A stretch of 39,379 bases of DNA, from NCBI GenBank assembly GCA_030180075.1, contig JASNJN010000210.1, forward strand, positions 1-39,379. The letters run 5' to 3'. Under the pieces are notes generated by a model, which searched no databases, had not been told where the DNA came from, and saw only the letters and a program-made list of their open reading frames with translations. This stretch comes from Mikrocytos mackini (taxonomy: Eukaryota; Endomyxa; Ascetosporea; Mikrocytida; Mikrocytiidae). Positions 27,517-37,304 of the stretch are shown here, one piece after another; positions within the stretch are counted from its first letter, which is position 1, and each line of letters opens with the position of its first letter. The translations under genes were made by a program, and so were the position numbers.

Positions 27517-29976
27517 TAGTTAATTATTTTTTGATATATCAATTAACCTTTGAAATTCCTCGGGTTTTTCTAAACTTCCTTTATCCATTCTCAGTTTAGA
27601 ATATCGTTCCAATGAAAATGGGTATAGATATAAATTTGATAGCTTCTTAACTCGGCTTAATGCAACATATGTCAAGCCAGGTGTAAATTCTTTATCACCT
27701 ATATCATCCACTGCCTTTTCAAATGTCATTCCTTGGCTTTTGTTAATCGTTAATGCAAAACCGTTGCTAATGGGAAATTGTGTTCTACATTGTTTCGGAT
27801 TAAAGTCGTTTCTTAATGATATCTTCCTAATGGGAACAATTTTTTATTGTAACCCTTCAATGGGGATCCTTTATAATCTTCAAATTCAATCAACAAAATC
27901 TCTGGCAATAGTTCATCATTTAAAACTTCAAAAATAATTTCCTTTATTAACCCAAAAGATCCGTTCGATAATCCATATTCAACATTATAATTATTTGCTA
28001 AATATACCGGGATTTCTACAGAAAAAATATTGAATACTTCAAGTTTCCAAACATCGTTGGATCAAGCTTCTTCATATTTTTATGTGAATCAACGGCTTCA
28101 GAAACATACAATGGATGTTTAGTTATTATTAGATTCTCTAAATTATGTACTGTTGTTTTTTCATTAGTCGGGAATAAAAAATGTGATCATATAGACATTC
28201 CTTACCAACATCATACACAAATGATTCTTTTAACAGATTCCAATCATGTTCTTGTGTCTTCCCAAAACGTAAATTCTCAAGCAATTTTACAAATGCAGTA
28301 TTCTGGGTCGTATCTTGTTTTGCCTCATAATTGTCTGTAATCTAAATATTTTGTCAAACTGACAATAAATGTTATATCCAATCATTGATTCATTGGTTTT
28401 CTTTTCATTAAATTTCGAATATAAAGGAGCTCCTCTGACAGGTGGTAATTGCATCAAACCACCTGAAAGAATTATATTTATTCCGCCGAATAACATATCA
28501 TTGTTTCCCTTTATTTGTTGTAATCTTCAACAGAACCAATATAATTGTTCTTGATTAATCATAGAATATTCGTCTACAAGAACATATTTAATATGAAGAA
28601 GTTCCTTTGTCATATGTTTCAATTTTTGTTCACTTAAATCGTTTTTAAATCTAGACTTTATAGGAAGACAAAATTTCTTGTAAAGTGTTGAGACATTCTG
28701 CCCTATGTTTGCTGCCGCTCTCCCAGTTGTGGCCGTGATCGCCAATTTATTTCCAAGTACTTGTTTTAAAAAATTTATTAAATACGTTTTTTCTGTACCA
28801 GCCGATCCCATAACAATGGTTAGTAGTTGATCTGAATTATAAGATTTATCATGATTCATAATAAATGAAGCTGTTTGCCGCTGTTCTTCATTTAGATTGT
28901 CAAGAATAATCGACATGCCCGATTGTGTGTTGACTGGCGGGTTATCTAATTTTAATTCCAAATCAGCAATTATATTTTTAATTGGTCCTGTTCGTTGATG
29001 TTTATAGAAATTCACCTTCTCTGGATCGGTATTCATTGTCATTTTCGATAGTTTAATTTGGAGTTCTTCGTCTTTGTCTACGATAATAAAAATTTTCTCA
29101 GCAGTTTCGTTCATAAAAGGAGTGATAAATCCCCCATTTTCTTTAATTACATTATCTTCAGCAGAAAAGATGGTTTCTTCTATATTCCCTAAATCTTGAG
29201 AAAAGTCGATAGTACGACTTTTGTTGTATAACAAAGTATTCCCATTCACTAATAAAAGCATCTTTCTCATGTACATCATAATTTTCCTTAATTAAATAAC
29301 CATCCCCAATCCATGGTTTTAATTTGATTAATTGGAATAAACAATATTTCCAATATATTCTTGTCCCTTTTCTAAATATATATGAATGGATAAATTTAAT
29401 AATCAATTTTGTATCCTGTTCTTTCCTATTTCGCAATTTTCCACCCGGTGCCCAAAATTTTTGAATAAAGTAGTTAAATTCATTGAGGCTAGCTTATTGG
29501 AGCGTGTCCTATAATAATATAATAAATTTTTATTTATAACCTTACTATCTCTATTATTTCTTCGTGTTCCTATTTCTAAATAATCAAAAAGATTTATAGA
29601 AACATACCTAAACGAGCTTTTGAATAATGGAGAGCCCAACAATAAATGAGCACATTTCATAGCTCCTATATCCCTACCTCCTAACATATTTATTATAGAT
29701 GAGGATAGAATTGAAGAGACCTGAAGTTCCGGCTTATTTTCCAACAGGTCAATTAACAGGCTTTTCATTCCAAGTGAAGGGGGTTCAGACTTTGTAACAT
29801 ATTTAGTCAAATAATGAATAACATTTGACTCGCCGGTTATAAGCTGAATGTCGACATTAGCTTTCCATCCTAGTAGTTGCCAAAAATTGTGCTGATTCAT
29901 TAAATGGTCATTTCTTTTTAGAATGATTTTTAGTGTAATATTCCCATTATGATTCTCATATATTATGCGCGATTAC
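27517..29976 (-). pseudogene. Degenerate Helitron (Rep/Pif1-type helicase polyprotein)
   Basis: Pieces of one polyprotein appear in order on the minus strand, broken by stops and frame changes. The Rep part (near 29976-29403) has RNDHLMNQHNFW, WKANVDIQLI and the two-tyrosine motif HYLTKYVTKSE. The helicase part (29279-28527) has NEEQRQTASFI, a Walker A-type GSAGTEKTYLI and Walker B VLVDEYSMI. Pif1 motifs continue at 28496-28287 (SGGLMQLPPVRGAPLY) and at 27800-27520 (NGFALTINKSQGMTF, TYVALSRVKKLSNLY). In Walker A the usual GTGKT is GTEKT, which would spoil ATP binding. The Rep N-terminus is missing: coding similarity runs up to 29976, where another element begins. Confidence 0.82.
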
Positions 29977-30445
29977 TAGGGCTCCCAAAAAGCAATTTTT
30001 TCAAAATTGCATATGATTATCATTATGTTGTATAAACGCTGTAGAACGATTTTCAGGTCCTGTAGAGCCTCTGGTAGCGATATTTAAAAGCAATAAAAGG
30101 CAATAAAGCAATTTTGGGCAATTTTTAGATAAATTGACTAAAATAAGAGCAATTTGGCGTAATAAATGGAATTATCTGAGTTGTTAATCTGGCAAAATTC
30201 AAATAAAAATTTTTGATGAAAAATCAAAAATTAAATTCACCATATTAATCATTAATAGTTATATAATATCGTTATTAATACATAATCAGAATTATTTTGT
30301 TATTTCAGGTTATTTTTGTAAGGAATTTTTCCAAATTTTATAATAAAATGGATGGATTTTCATCGTTTTAGCGGCAATTTGGCGCAAAGAATGCCTGTTT
30401 TTAGGACAATTTCCTTTTTTTGCAACGGAGAAACTAATTATATAC
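29977..30445. repeat. Truncated hAT-type element end and AT-rich remnant
   Basis: TAGGGCTCCCAAAAAGCAAT begins exactly where Helitron coding similarity stops, and looks like one end of a hAT-type MITE. No matching inverted end and no repeat of the flanking 8-mer GCGATTAC was found. Short repeats of the type GCAATTT recur through the segment. No gene is seen. Confidence 0.45.
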
Positions 30446-30593
30446 AGGTGAACCTCGATATAGTCATGGAATCGGTAAATGCCCAACATTCAATGATATA
30501 AGGGGGTATAATGATATAAATAAAATATCCTATAAAAGATGGAATTTTGTGGTAGATTATGGTATTTTAAGTATTTCAAAATTAATTCATATA
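30446..30593. repeat. Solo pogo-like terminus
   Basis: CAGGTGAACCTCGATATAGT, preceded by TA, resembles pogo/Tigger inverted repeats but lacks its partner. It is cut 148 bp inside by the complete pogo-type MITE that starts at 30594. Confidence 0.45.
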
Positions 30594-31190
30594 CAGTCAA
30601 ACCTCGATAAGATTTACAAAGTTCTGTTTTTCTCAATATTTTGTAAATCTTACGTGTAGTTTTGGATTTTGTCATGATATGACCAGAATTTTGGAAAACC
30701 TTAAATTAATATTTTATGTATTTCTCAATAATAAAACTGATGTAATTTGTGGATCTTAAAATTATGATAAATTTTTATTTCCCCAAGAGCATGAATGACA
30801 AAATTATCATGATTTTACACTAGGCGAAAACTTATAAATTTTATAATTAGAGGTTCTAAATCGATGCTAACACTTTTATTTAAAGCCATATTATACTTGG
30901 AATATTGAACCAAGATTCTTCGTTGGAATATTTTTTATAAAATAAATTTTATCCGAGTGTAAATCTTACGAAAAAAATTATTTTCCAAATTTTGATAAAT
31001 GGATTTCTATGCTATTTTAGCACTCAATTAATACTTATTGAGTCAAGTTCACATAATTTATGCACAGTTTGGTGATTATTAGGTCATTCCCCAAAAAATA
31101 ATTTTTTAAAAACCGTCGAAAATGGGTGTTTTTGTAAATCTTACGCGTGTAAATCTTAGAAAATTTGTAAATTTTATCGAGGTTTGACTG
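30594..31190. mobile_element. Pogo-type MITE
   Basis: A 597-bp non-coding element. It starts CAGTCAAACCTCGATAAGAT and ends with the inverted match, about 26 bp with one mismatch. A TA duplication flanks it (30592-30593 and 31191-31192). CAGTC...CTCGATAA ends with TA are typical of the pogo/Tigger branch of Tc1/mariner. Internal copies of TGTAAATCTTA near both ends are subterminal repeats. Confidence 0.88.
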
Positions 31191-31215
31191 TACCGTAAAT
31201 ATAATTTGTTATAAA

Positions 31216-31414
31216 TAGGGGGCGGAAAATATGTGATTTGGAACAAATCATATATTTTATCAAATTTCTGGAATTTTCCACCCATAATTACTCACATTTG
31301 AAGGAATTCATATATTTTATTTTATTGAAANTTNNAAATTATTATGAGATTTTAACCAAAATCATATATCGTCATATATTTTGCGATTTTTTGTCATATA
31401 TTTTCCGCCCCCTA
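31216..31414. mobile_element. hAT-type MITE, family A, copy 2 (inverted)
   Basis: 199 bp, TAGGGGGCGGAAAATATGTG to an inverted match. It is inverted relative to the copy at 4885, and its ends carry GGGGGC where that copy has GGGGTC. The flanks, GTTATAAA and TTTATAAC, agree at six of eight positions, so the duplication has mutated or the site was imperfectly copied. Three undetermined bases fall at 31331-31335. Confidence 0.85.
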
Positions 31415-31529
31415 TTTATAACTATTCATGTGTCCCTGTCTTACCGTCTTTTCCCAGTTTAAATAATTAATAATATTAAAATTATTGTGCCTTCTCCATA
31501 AATAAAATATTCCAAACAATGTGTTTATA

Positions 31530-31985
31530 TAAGGCCTAATCATTTTTACAGGATAGGTCACTAAATAGCTACATGTCTTTAATATTTCCCAATTATAAAA
31601 TAGGGTTAGATAACCTTTAAGTTATAAATCTCCTTGAGCCTATGTCTAATTGTATCAGATTTGCGGTTTATTTTGAAACTCCATCTGAACCCTCTCATGT
31701 TTCAATAATATGGACACCTTTTCTGGTTGTTTTCTACCTCGGCCTTTTGGGGTTTAGTAGATAATGGCATGTTCCATCTTTACTTTTGCAACCTGTTTTC
31801 ATTCTTTATACATTACATGCTTCGTTGCGACTCGTGTACGGAACATGCCATTTTTGGAAAGCTAATTTTACATTTCAAGAATTGCCTGGGAAATGCTTGA
31901 TGATGACACATTAATTAGGATACTAAGTATATACGTATTAATATTATTTTAAGGCATGTTTTGAAAATTTAGATTTTCGAAAAAT
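31530..31985 (+). repeat. Unrecognised repeat R, copy 1, 5' part
   Basis: Diverged direct copy of the first half of the repeat at 34070-35013. Shared stretches include GGAACATGCCATTTTTGGAA-like and CCTGGGAAATGCTT. It ends at GGCATGTTTTGAAAAT, where an inverted copy begins. Boundaries are approximate. Confidence 0.55.
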
Positions 31986-31989
31986 CCCA

Positions 31990-32400
31990 TAGGGTCATGC
32001 ATATCAATAAACCCCACGGCCCCACCGTACAGGGGTCAGGGTCGATGCTGAGAGAAAGGCCTAAACCGGCTAGCATGTTGAGAACACAGTCTCTTCTCGT
32101 GTCCTGTATGATGGATGCTTCTACGAGAACTAGAACCTCATCAGGGTCTCACACGATAGCCACCCCACAAAAGCTAAACCGCTAAGGTCATGAGCCTTAA
32201 TATACAAGGGGTGAGCGGAAGGTATTCAGATGATACTGGCTCAAAGTATTTTTCAAAATACAACTAGGGCAAATACTTTTATAAGCCTTCAAATTTAGCG
32301 TTTGTAATTGCTAACAAACTATTGCTATTTTTGAAACATGGTTTATTTTTGAAACTCAGTCTATTATTGACACTGGGCTTATTTCTGAAACAAAGAAAAA
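31990..32400 (-). repeat. Unrecognised repeat R, inverted copy of the 3' part
   Basis: Read on the minus strand it matches the 3' half of the repeat. It has GCCGGTTTAGGCCTTTCTCT, then ACGGTGGGGC in the core, and the flanking TGAATACCTTCCGCTCACCC. It is the most diverged of the three cores. The stretch from 32400 to about 33040 is AT-rich, has no ORF, and is only weakly similar. Confidence 0.55.
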
Positions 32401-33044
32401 ACGCCGTAAAACTGACTGGGCGACATGGACCCAGGGTAAGTTTACAAACGGCAAGCTCATTTCAAAACACTATTAAAAGTCCATTTGCCTGGTATTAATT
32501 TAGTCAGGGCATGGCAGATCGATAAAAGGTTTATTCACAAAACAAAAAGTTAACTTCTAATTGTTGCCCTTAACCCAAAAGACGCTCACCGAGTATCTAT
32601 AGCTTAAATAGAGAAAAGGGGCGCATGGGTTTATATAAGGGCAACAGATGTGGGAATTGAAAGACTCCAAAAGCCGTTTGAAATGCTTATTCAAAATAAG
32701 CCCCTTTCTACAAGGCTCAGAGTTACAAAATAACACTTTAAATATAAGAAGTTAACAAATCCTAAATATGGGATCATTTGTTATAGAGAAGTAACCAGAC
32801 CCTCTGATTTTAAATATTTATTTAAATGAGGGCATATCGGTTTAATAATGTTTTGAAAGTTAAAAGTCAATATAACTGGGTTCAATATAAGCCTGTTTCA
32901 AAATACAGTGTTTGTGAAACAAATACTCGTCAAGTATAAGACTTGTGGAAGGTTTTACTTAGTTTTATTAAGGGATTATGAGTAGGCCAGTAGGTTGAAA
33001 GGAGAAATTTATAATTAAATATATAATTAGTTTCTCTGTTGCAA
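32401..33044. other. AT-rich stretch between repeat copies
   Basis: No gene or clear repeat. Short TTTCAAAA-type motifs recur, as in the flanking repeat copies. Confidence 0.4.
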
Positions 33045-33500
33045 AAAAAGGCATGTTTTATCATTATTCAAAACTTGGCTCTCTTGGAAAGCCTTTAAAT
33101 ACTTTCGGACCAACTCAATGTTTCGAAAATAACAGTATTTCAAAAATAAACTCACATGTATTGGTGATGTTCAGTCTATTGTAAAACTTAACATTCTTAA
33201 TAAAATTAATCACTCATTGTGATTTGATGGTTTTTGACATTTGAATACATTCCACTCAGCCCTTTAGTATAAGGGTCGTAGACCCTCGTGTTAGAGCGTT
33301 TATCGGCTGGTAGTTGTATGCCATCCTGGGCCCGTTGGCCCCCTGTTTTCTAGGTTACTACGGTTCGACCGAGTTCGAACCTGCTTCAGCCAGTTTAGGC
33401 CTTTCGTCCGTCATTGATCCTAGCCCCTTTACGGTGGGGCTGTCCGGTGTGGCGGTATTTCAACCTTTCGGTTTTTTGGGAAATTTAAAATTTCCGATGA
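33045..33500 (+). repeat. Unrecognised repeat R, copy 1, 3' part with GC-rich core
   Basis: It begins GGCATGTTTT like the end of 31530-31985, and runs through GGTCGTAGACCCTCG, GGTTCGACCGAGTTCGAACC and CCCCTTTACGGTGGGGCTGT. The last forms a short hairpin-capable C/G block. It is directly repeated at 34570-35013 with high identity in the core. The plus-strand ORF here looks like chance. Confidence 0.75.
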
Positions 33501-33549
33501 TAGACGACGTAGAAGAATAAACAACTATATCCGAAACACTACTTATTAT

Positions 33550-33748
33550 TAGGGGTCGGAAAATATATGACAAAAAATCGGCAAATATATGATTATATAT
33601 GATTTTGATGAATTGTAATTATAATTTCGAATTCCAATAAAATAAAATATATGAATTCCTCCAAATCGGAGTAATTATGGGCGGAAAATTTCCAGAAATT
33701 TGGTAAAAATATATGATTTGTACCAAATCACATATTTTCCGACCCCTA
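33550..33748. mobile_element. hAT-type MITE, family A, copy 3
   Basis: 199 bp, TAGGGGTCGGAAAATATATG to an inverted match, with the exact 8-bp target duplication CTTATTAT at 33542-33549 and 33749-33756. It is in the same orientation as, and close in sequence to, the copy at 4885. Confidence 0.93.
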
Positions 33749-33756
33749 CTTATTAT

Positions 33757-34069
33757 AAAGTATTACAGATGCACGCTGTTGGAAATAAATTTTTGATTCA
33801 AACACTATATGGTTTTCTGCATATCCTGGGATGTGTTTAAAAAAATCACTAACTAGTTCTAGTTAATGTGTTCGATGTCCCGATTGTTTTGTACTTCCAC
33901 GGGAATCCCCCGAGAGGAAAAATTTTTCTGTCATGAATTTTCCATCCCAAAATACCTCCAAATACATTTTCCCTGTTATTTTTTTTTTAATTCATGATAA
34001 CATTTTAATTATTTAGTATAACCAATGTGACCATTTCTCGCCGTTATATCTGCTCGTGAAATTTAATAT
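33757..34069. other. AT-rich spacer, no gene seen
   Basis: Contains TTTTCCCTGTTATTTTTTTT at 33970, similar to the start of the repeat at 35023. Nothing else was recognised. Confidence 0.4.
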
Positions 34070-35013
34070 TTAAATAACCTTTATGTTATTACTCCGCTTT
34101 AATTAAATAAGCCTTTCCAAAGGAGTTTAAACGAGACTTTGTCATTTGAACGGGATTGGTCTTCTGGCTCCATGCCTTAAATACTTCCCAATTTATTATA
34201 AACAGATTTCATGAATCTTTTATATAACTTCCTATTAAACCGTGTCCGATTTAATCGGATTTGTGTTTTTATTTTTGAAACTCTGGCACACATTCCCTTG
34301 TTTCAATTATAAGGGTGCCCCATACTGGTTTTTCTAACCGAGGCTATAGTGTGTTTTTTCAGACAAATGGTATGTTCCCATGTACCTTTTGCAACCTTGT
34401 GCCCTTTTATAGATTGTAGGGCTTTGTTGCTACTCAGTTACGGAACAAACCATTTTTGGAAAGTTAACTTTCCAGTTTAAGGAATTTCCTGGGAAATGCT
34501 TAATACCTGTTCTATTACTTAGAACTTTGAGCACATTGCATTAATGTTTATTTTAGGCATGTTTTGCCATTTTCAAAACATCGGCTACTTAATGTAGCCT
34601 TGTGGCTTTTCAAAGACTGAATCCTTGTTTCAAAAATAACCAGTGTTTAAGAAATAGACTCACTTGTAGTGAGGATTACCTATTCAAAGTTTTGATAACA
34701 TTATAGGATTTTTAAAAATTAATCACTTGCAGTGATTTATTGGCTTGAGACATTTGGATACATTCCACTCTGCCCTGTCGTATTAAGGTCGTAGACCCTC
34801 GCGTTTTAGCGTTTACGGGCAGGTAGTTGTTATGTCCTCTGGATTCGTGGAGCCGTTGGGCCCCTGTTTTCCAGGCTACTACGGTTCGACCGAGTTCGAA
34901 CCTGCTACAGCCGGTTTAGGCCTTTCGCCCAGCATTGACCCTAGCCCCTTTACGGTGGGGCTGTCCGGTGTGCTGGTATTCGTACCTCTCGGTTTTTTTT
35001 GAAATTTTAAAAT
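34070..35013 (+). repeat. Unrecognised repeat R, copy 2 (most complete)
   Basis: An AT-rich 5' half (34070-34730) is followed by a GC-rich core (34780-34990) with GGTCGTAGACCCTCG, a TTCGACCGAGTTCGAACCTG stretch and CCCCTTTACGGTGGGGCTGT. It matches 31530-31985 plus 33045-33500 as a diverged direct copy. No ORF, no inverted ends and no target duplication were identified. It could be a solo LTR, a SINE-like element or a structured RNA locus. Confidence 0.65.
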
Positions 35014-35023
35014 TTCTGATGAT

Positions 35024-35150
35024 TTTCCCTGTTATTTAATTTATATAAAGTAAAATAAAATTTGAATCATTGAAAATAAAGCGGTGTTTGTTCAAAATAA
35101 TGAGCTACAACTTTTCAAAAATTTCCCGCCATCCAGCTCTGAGAACACAC
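35024..35150 (+). repeat. Repeat S, left copy (inverted partner at 36665-36790)
   Basis: CCCTGTTATTTAAT, then GTGTTTGTTCAAAATAATGA and a GAGAACACAC-type end align, with gaps, to the reverse complement of 36665-36790. It abuts the MRE11 fragment. Confidence 0.65.
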
Positions 35151-35157
35151 TTGTTCT

Positions 35158-35511
35158 AATCTAAATGATCAACACAGGATTTAAAGATTTGTATTTGCTG
35201 CCCTTATTATGTTAAAATGGAAACTCCTGGGANTGTGAAAAGTTTAATTTCTTTGCCCCGTAGATGTGTTTATTGAATATATCATACGTCTTGAATAGTA
35301 TTTCCCGCGAAGGCATATTTTCATGAAACAAATCTCCTCCCAAAAGGACGAAGTCTACATTCTCACGATTTCCAATGGCCAACGTTTCTTCAAATGCTTC
35401 GAATGAATCTTCTTTTAGAATGGGATTCTTCTCATAAACTCCCAAGTGGTTGTCAGATGCTATAAGTAGTTTGAATGTATTCTTGTCGCTACTACGAGAA
35501 ATTTCTGTCAT
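35158..35511 (-). pseudogene. MRE11: MRE11 nuclease, N-terminal fragment
   Basis: The intact frame (35511-35212) has about 99 residues. It holds the first two phosphoesterase motifs of the double-strand-break nuclease MRE11: ASDNHLGVYEKNPIL (motif I, Asp and His metal ligands) and VLLGGDLFHENMPSRE (motif II). The full protein has about 600-700 residues, so the GNHD motif and all the rest are missing. After an undetermined base at 35233, similarity seems to continue in other frames (FHFNIIRAANTNL, then PVLII) down to about 35158, just before GNHD should appear. There repeat S begins. This is a truncated, frameshifted relic; a working copy is expected elsewhere. Confidence 0.82.
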
Positions 35512-35703
35512 TAAAGTTAGATGAGGAATGGTGTGGGATCTTAATTTGATGTTTTTGTTTAAAACTAAATTAAAATTTTTTTTCTAAGACGAGTACAGTT
35601 TGCCATAGTTTTTGAACGCCACCAATTATATAACGGATATGATAATAAAGCCATACCATCATCAATCTTTGATTAAAAATTTTTTTGACATTTTCCATTT
35701 TTA

Positions 35704-35719
35704 AAATTTCACAAAATTT
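35704..35719 (+). promoter_or_regulatory. Tandem AAATTT start signal
   Basis: Two AAATTT elements 10 bases apart (35704-35709, 35714-35719), the second 2 bases before the ATG at 35722. They support the 59-codon ORF as a real host gene. Confidence 0.6.
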
Positions 35720-35721
35720 CG

Positions 35722-35901
35722 ATGACACAAAACATTCTTCCAGAAGAACTCAACACTCCACACGCTAATGAATCTTCGAGCGAATCACAGAATACATCAA
35801 CGCCCAGAACTAGCAATAGAATAACAGGGCGCATTACTATGAAGCGGGGACTGAAAGTTGATCTAGTATCAAATGGAAACGCACTTACAACAATTAGGTA
35901 A
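35722..35901 (+). CDS. Small protein of 59 residues, unknown
   Basis: A short complete ORF starting MTQNILPEELNTPHANESSS. The N-terminal half is acidic and Ser/Thr-rich; the C-terminal half is basic and mixed (NRITGRITMKRGLKVDLV). There is no signal peptide or membrane segment. It is supported by a double AAATTT signal right before the ATG and by a following gene start only 39 bases after its stop, typical of microsporidian spacing. It may be the cut end of a longer gene. I do not recognise it. Confidence 0.5.
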   Translation: MTQNILPEELNTPHANESSSESQNTSTPRTSNRITGRITMKRGLKVDLVSNGNALTTIR

Positions 35902-35940
35902 AAAATAAAACACAAAATTCCAAAAAGGAGATTTGCACGA

Positions 35941-36140
35941 ATGAAAACAATAATACAATCTTTCAGTTTTTCCCAAATTTATGATAAAGACATTGAGAAG
36001 CTAATCGACAATTCCATACTTGCTTATCTACTTTTAAAATACATTTGCGAAAAAAGGGAAAGTATTTCATTATGTTCCCCCTCTGGTTCAGGGAAGACAT
36101 TTTTCACACAACTCATTGAAAAACTCCCCAAAAAGAAATA
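35941..36140 (+). pseudogene. P-loop ATPase, N-terminal fragment cut by a transposon end
   Basis: ATG 35941 starts about 66 codons of a cytosolic-type protein with a Walker A motif, CSPSGSGKTFFTQLIEKLP. The family is not clear; GSGKT with nothing after it cannot separate AAA+, ORC-like and other P-loop groups. At 36139-36140 a TA is followed by CAGTCAACACCGCTTATAAC, a pogo/Tigger-like inverted-repeat end, which adds a few codons and a stop. I could not find the remaining gene downstream. It shares orientation and close spacing with the 59-residue ORF. Confidence 0.6.
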
Positions 36141-36664
36141 CAGTCAACACCGCTTATAACGAATGTTCGTTAAAAATTAAATTTCTCAATTTTTGCATTT
36201 ATTTACCAATCTTTCTGTAGAAAAACTCTTGTAATGGATTATTATAGACATTTATATAAAATATTTGGTCCATAAACAAAATTGTGGTCCGAACTGTGCT
36301 ATTCTTTAGGTTTGGTTATAACGTAGAATCGTTTATAACGTACCTCTTTTCTTCTAAAATAACGCGTATTTCAAACAAGATTTTTTTAAAAAATGGGTTT
36401 CGGGGCCACTAATGTATACAGAAGTAATATATATAATTAATAGAATGTTCAAAATATTATATTAACAAACATTTTGAAACAGTTCGTCATTTAACAATTT
36501 TGAAAATGGCATAAACAAACTTTAAATTTTATAAAGTTATAAACCCATTCTCTTAAGATATAACACTAATCATATAATCACACTAGAGTTATTATAGACG
36601 AGAATTAATTGGATCCCCTGGTAATAAAAAAAAACAATCATTGGAATCAATTTTCATTTTCGGA
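36141..36664. repeat. Solo pogo-like terminus and AT-rich remnant
   Basis: The terminus CAGTCAACACCGCTTATAAC and a later GTTATAACGTAGAATCGTTT match the look of pogo/Tigger termini, but no inverted partner is visible in the window. No gene is seen in the rest of the segment. Confidence 0.5.
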
Positions 36665-36790
36665 ATAGTGTGTTCGCGGGACTGGATCGCGGTATTTTCT
36701 CAAAATTGGGAGCTCATTATTTTGAACACCAATACTTTATGTTCATAAATTCGAACTTTATTTTATTTGACATCGATTAAATAACAGGAA
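36665..36790 (-). repeat. Repeat S, right copy, inverted
   Basis: The reverse complement aligns to 35024-35150. Together they bracket 1.5 kb holding the MRE11, small-protein and P-loop fragments. Confidence 0.65.
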
Positions 36791-37304
36791 AAGGGTATTG
36801 GGAATTGTTTAAGAATGGAAATTTCATAACCAAAAAAATTGTTTGCTCCCGGGAAATCGAACACTAGTTCGGAAATACTGCAAATTGTTTTTTTTTCATT
36901 TTTCGTACATATGAATGTCTGTCAAAAAATCTCAACATATCATCTATTACAATTGATTATAATTAAATTATATTAGTTCGGCTCTTGAAATTTGTAAACT
37001 CCCCTTAAAGTGGAAATCCTTGAAATACGATTTACAACAGTTTTAATACATTGATACGTGTGTTTATTGAGAGTACGAGTTCCCTCAGCCACAAAATCAT
37101 TTACTATCAATAATTTACCATTTTTATTTATTTTTAAAATAAAAGAAGCTAGAATGTTTATTTTTTATTTAGAATAAATTATTTTAACCTAAATATTGTG
37201 CTTATCATTCTATCTATCGACATTAACACTATTTTGGAATTTCAATAAATTTGTGTTTCATCATATATTATCCTATTTATAATACATGTTTTAAAATTTT
37301 CCCT
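36791..37304. other. AT-rich spacer, no gene seen
   Basis: No ORF, repeat or RNA gene was recognised. Confidence 0.5.

Noticed and set aside
33365-33390. B-box-like GGTTCGACC/GTTCGAACC in repeat R
   Set aside because: No matching A-box at tRNA spacing and no cloverleaf; kept as part of an unclassified repeat.
33314-33520. 68-codon ORF in repeat R
   Set aside because: Not kept open in the other two copies of the repeat.
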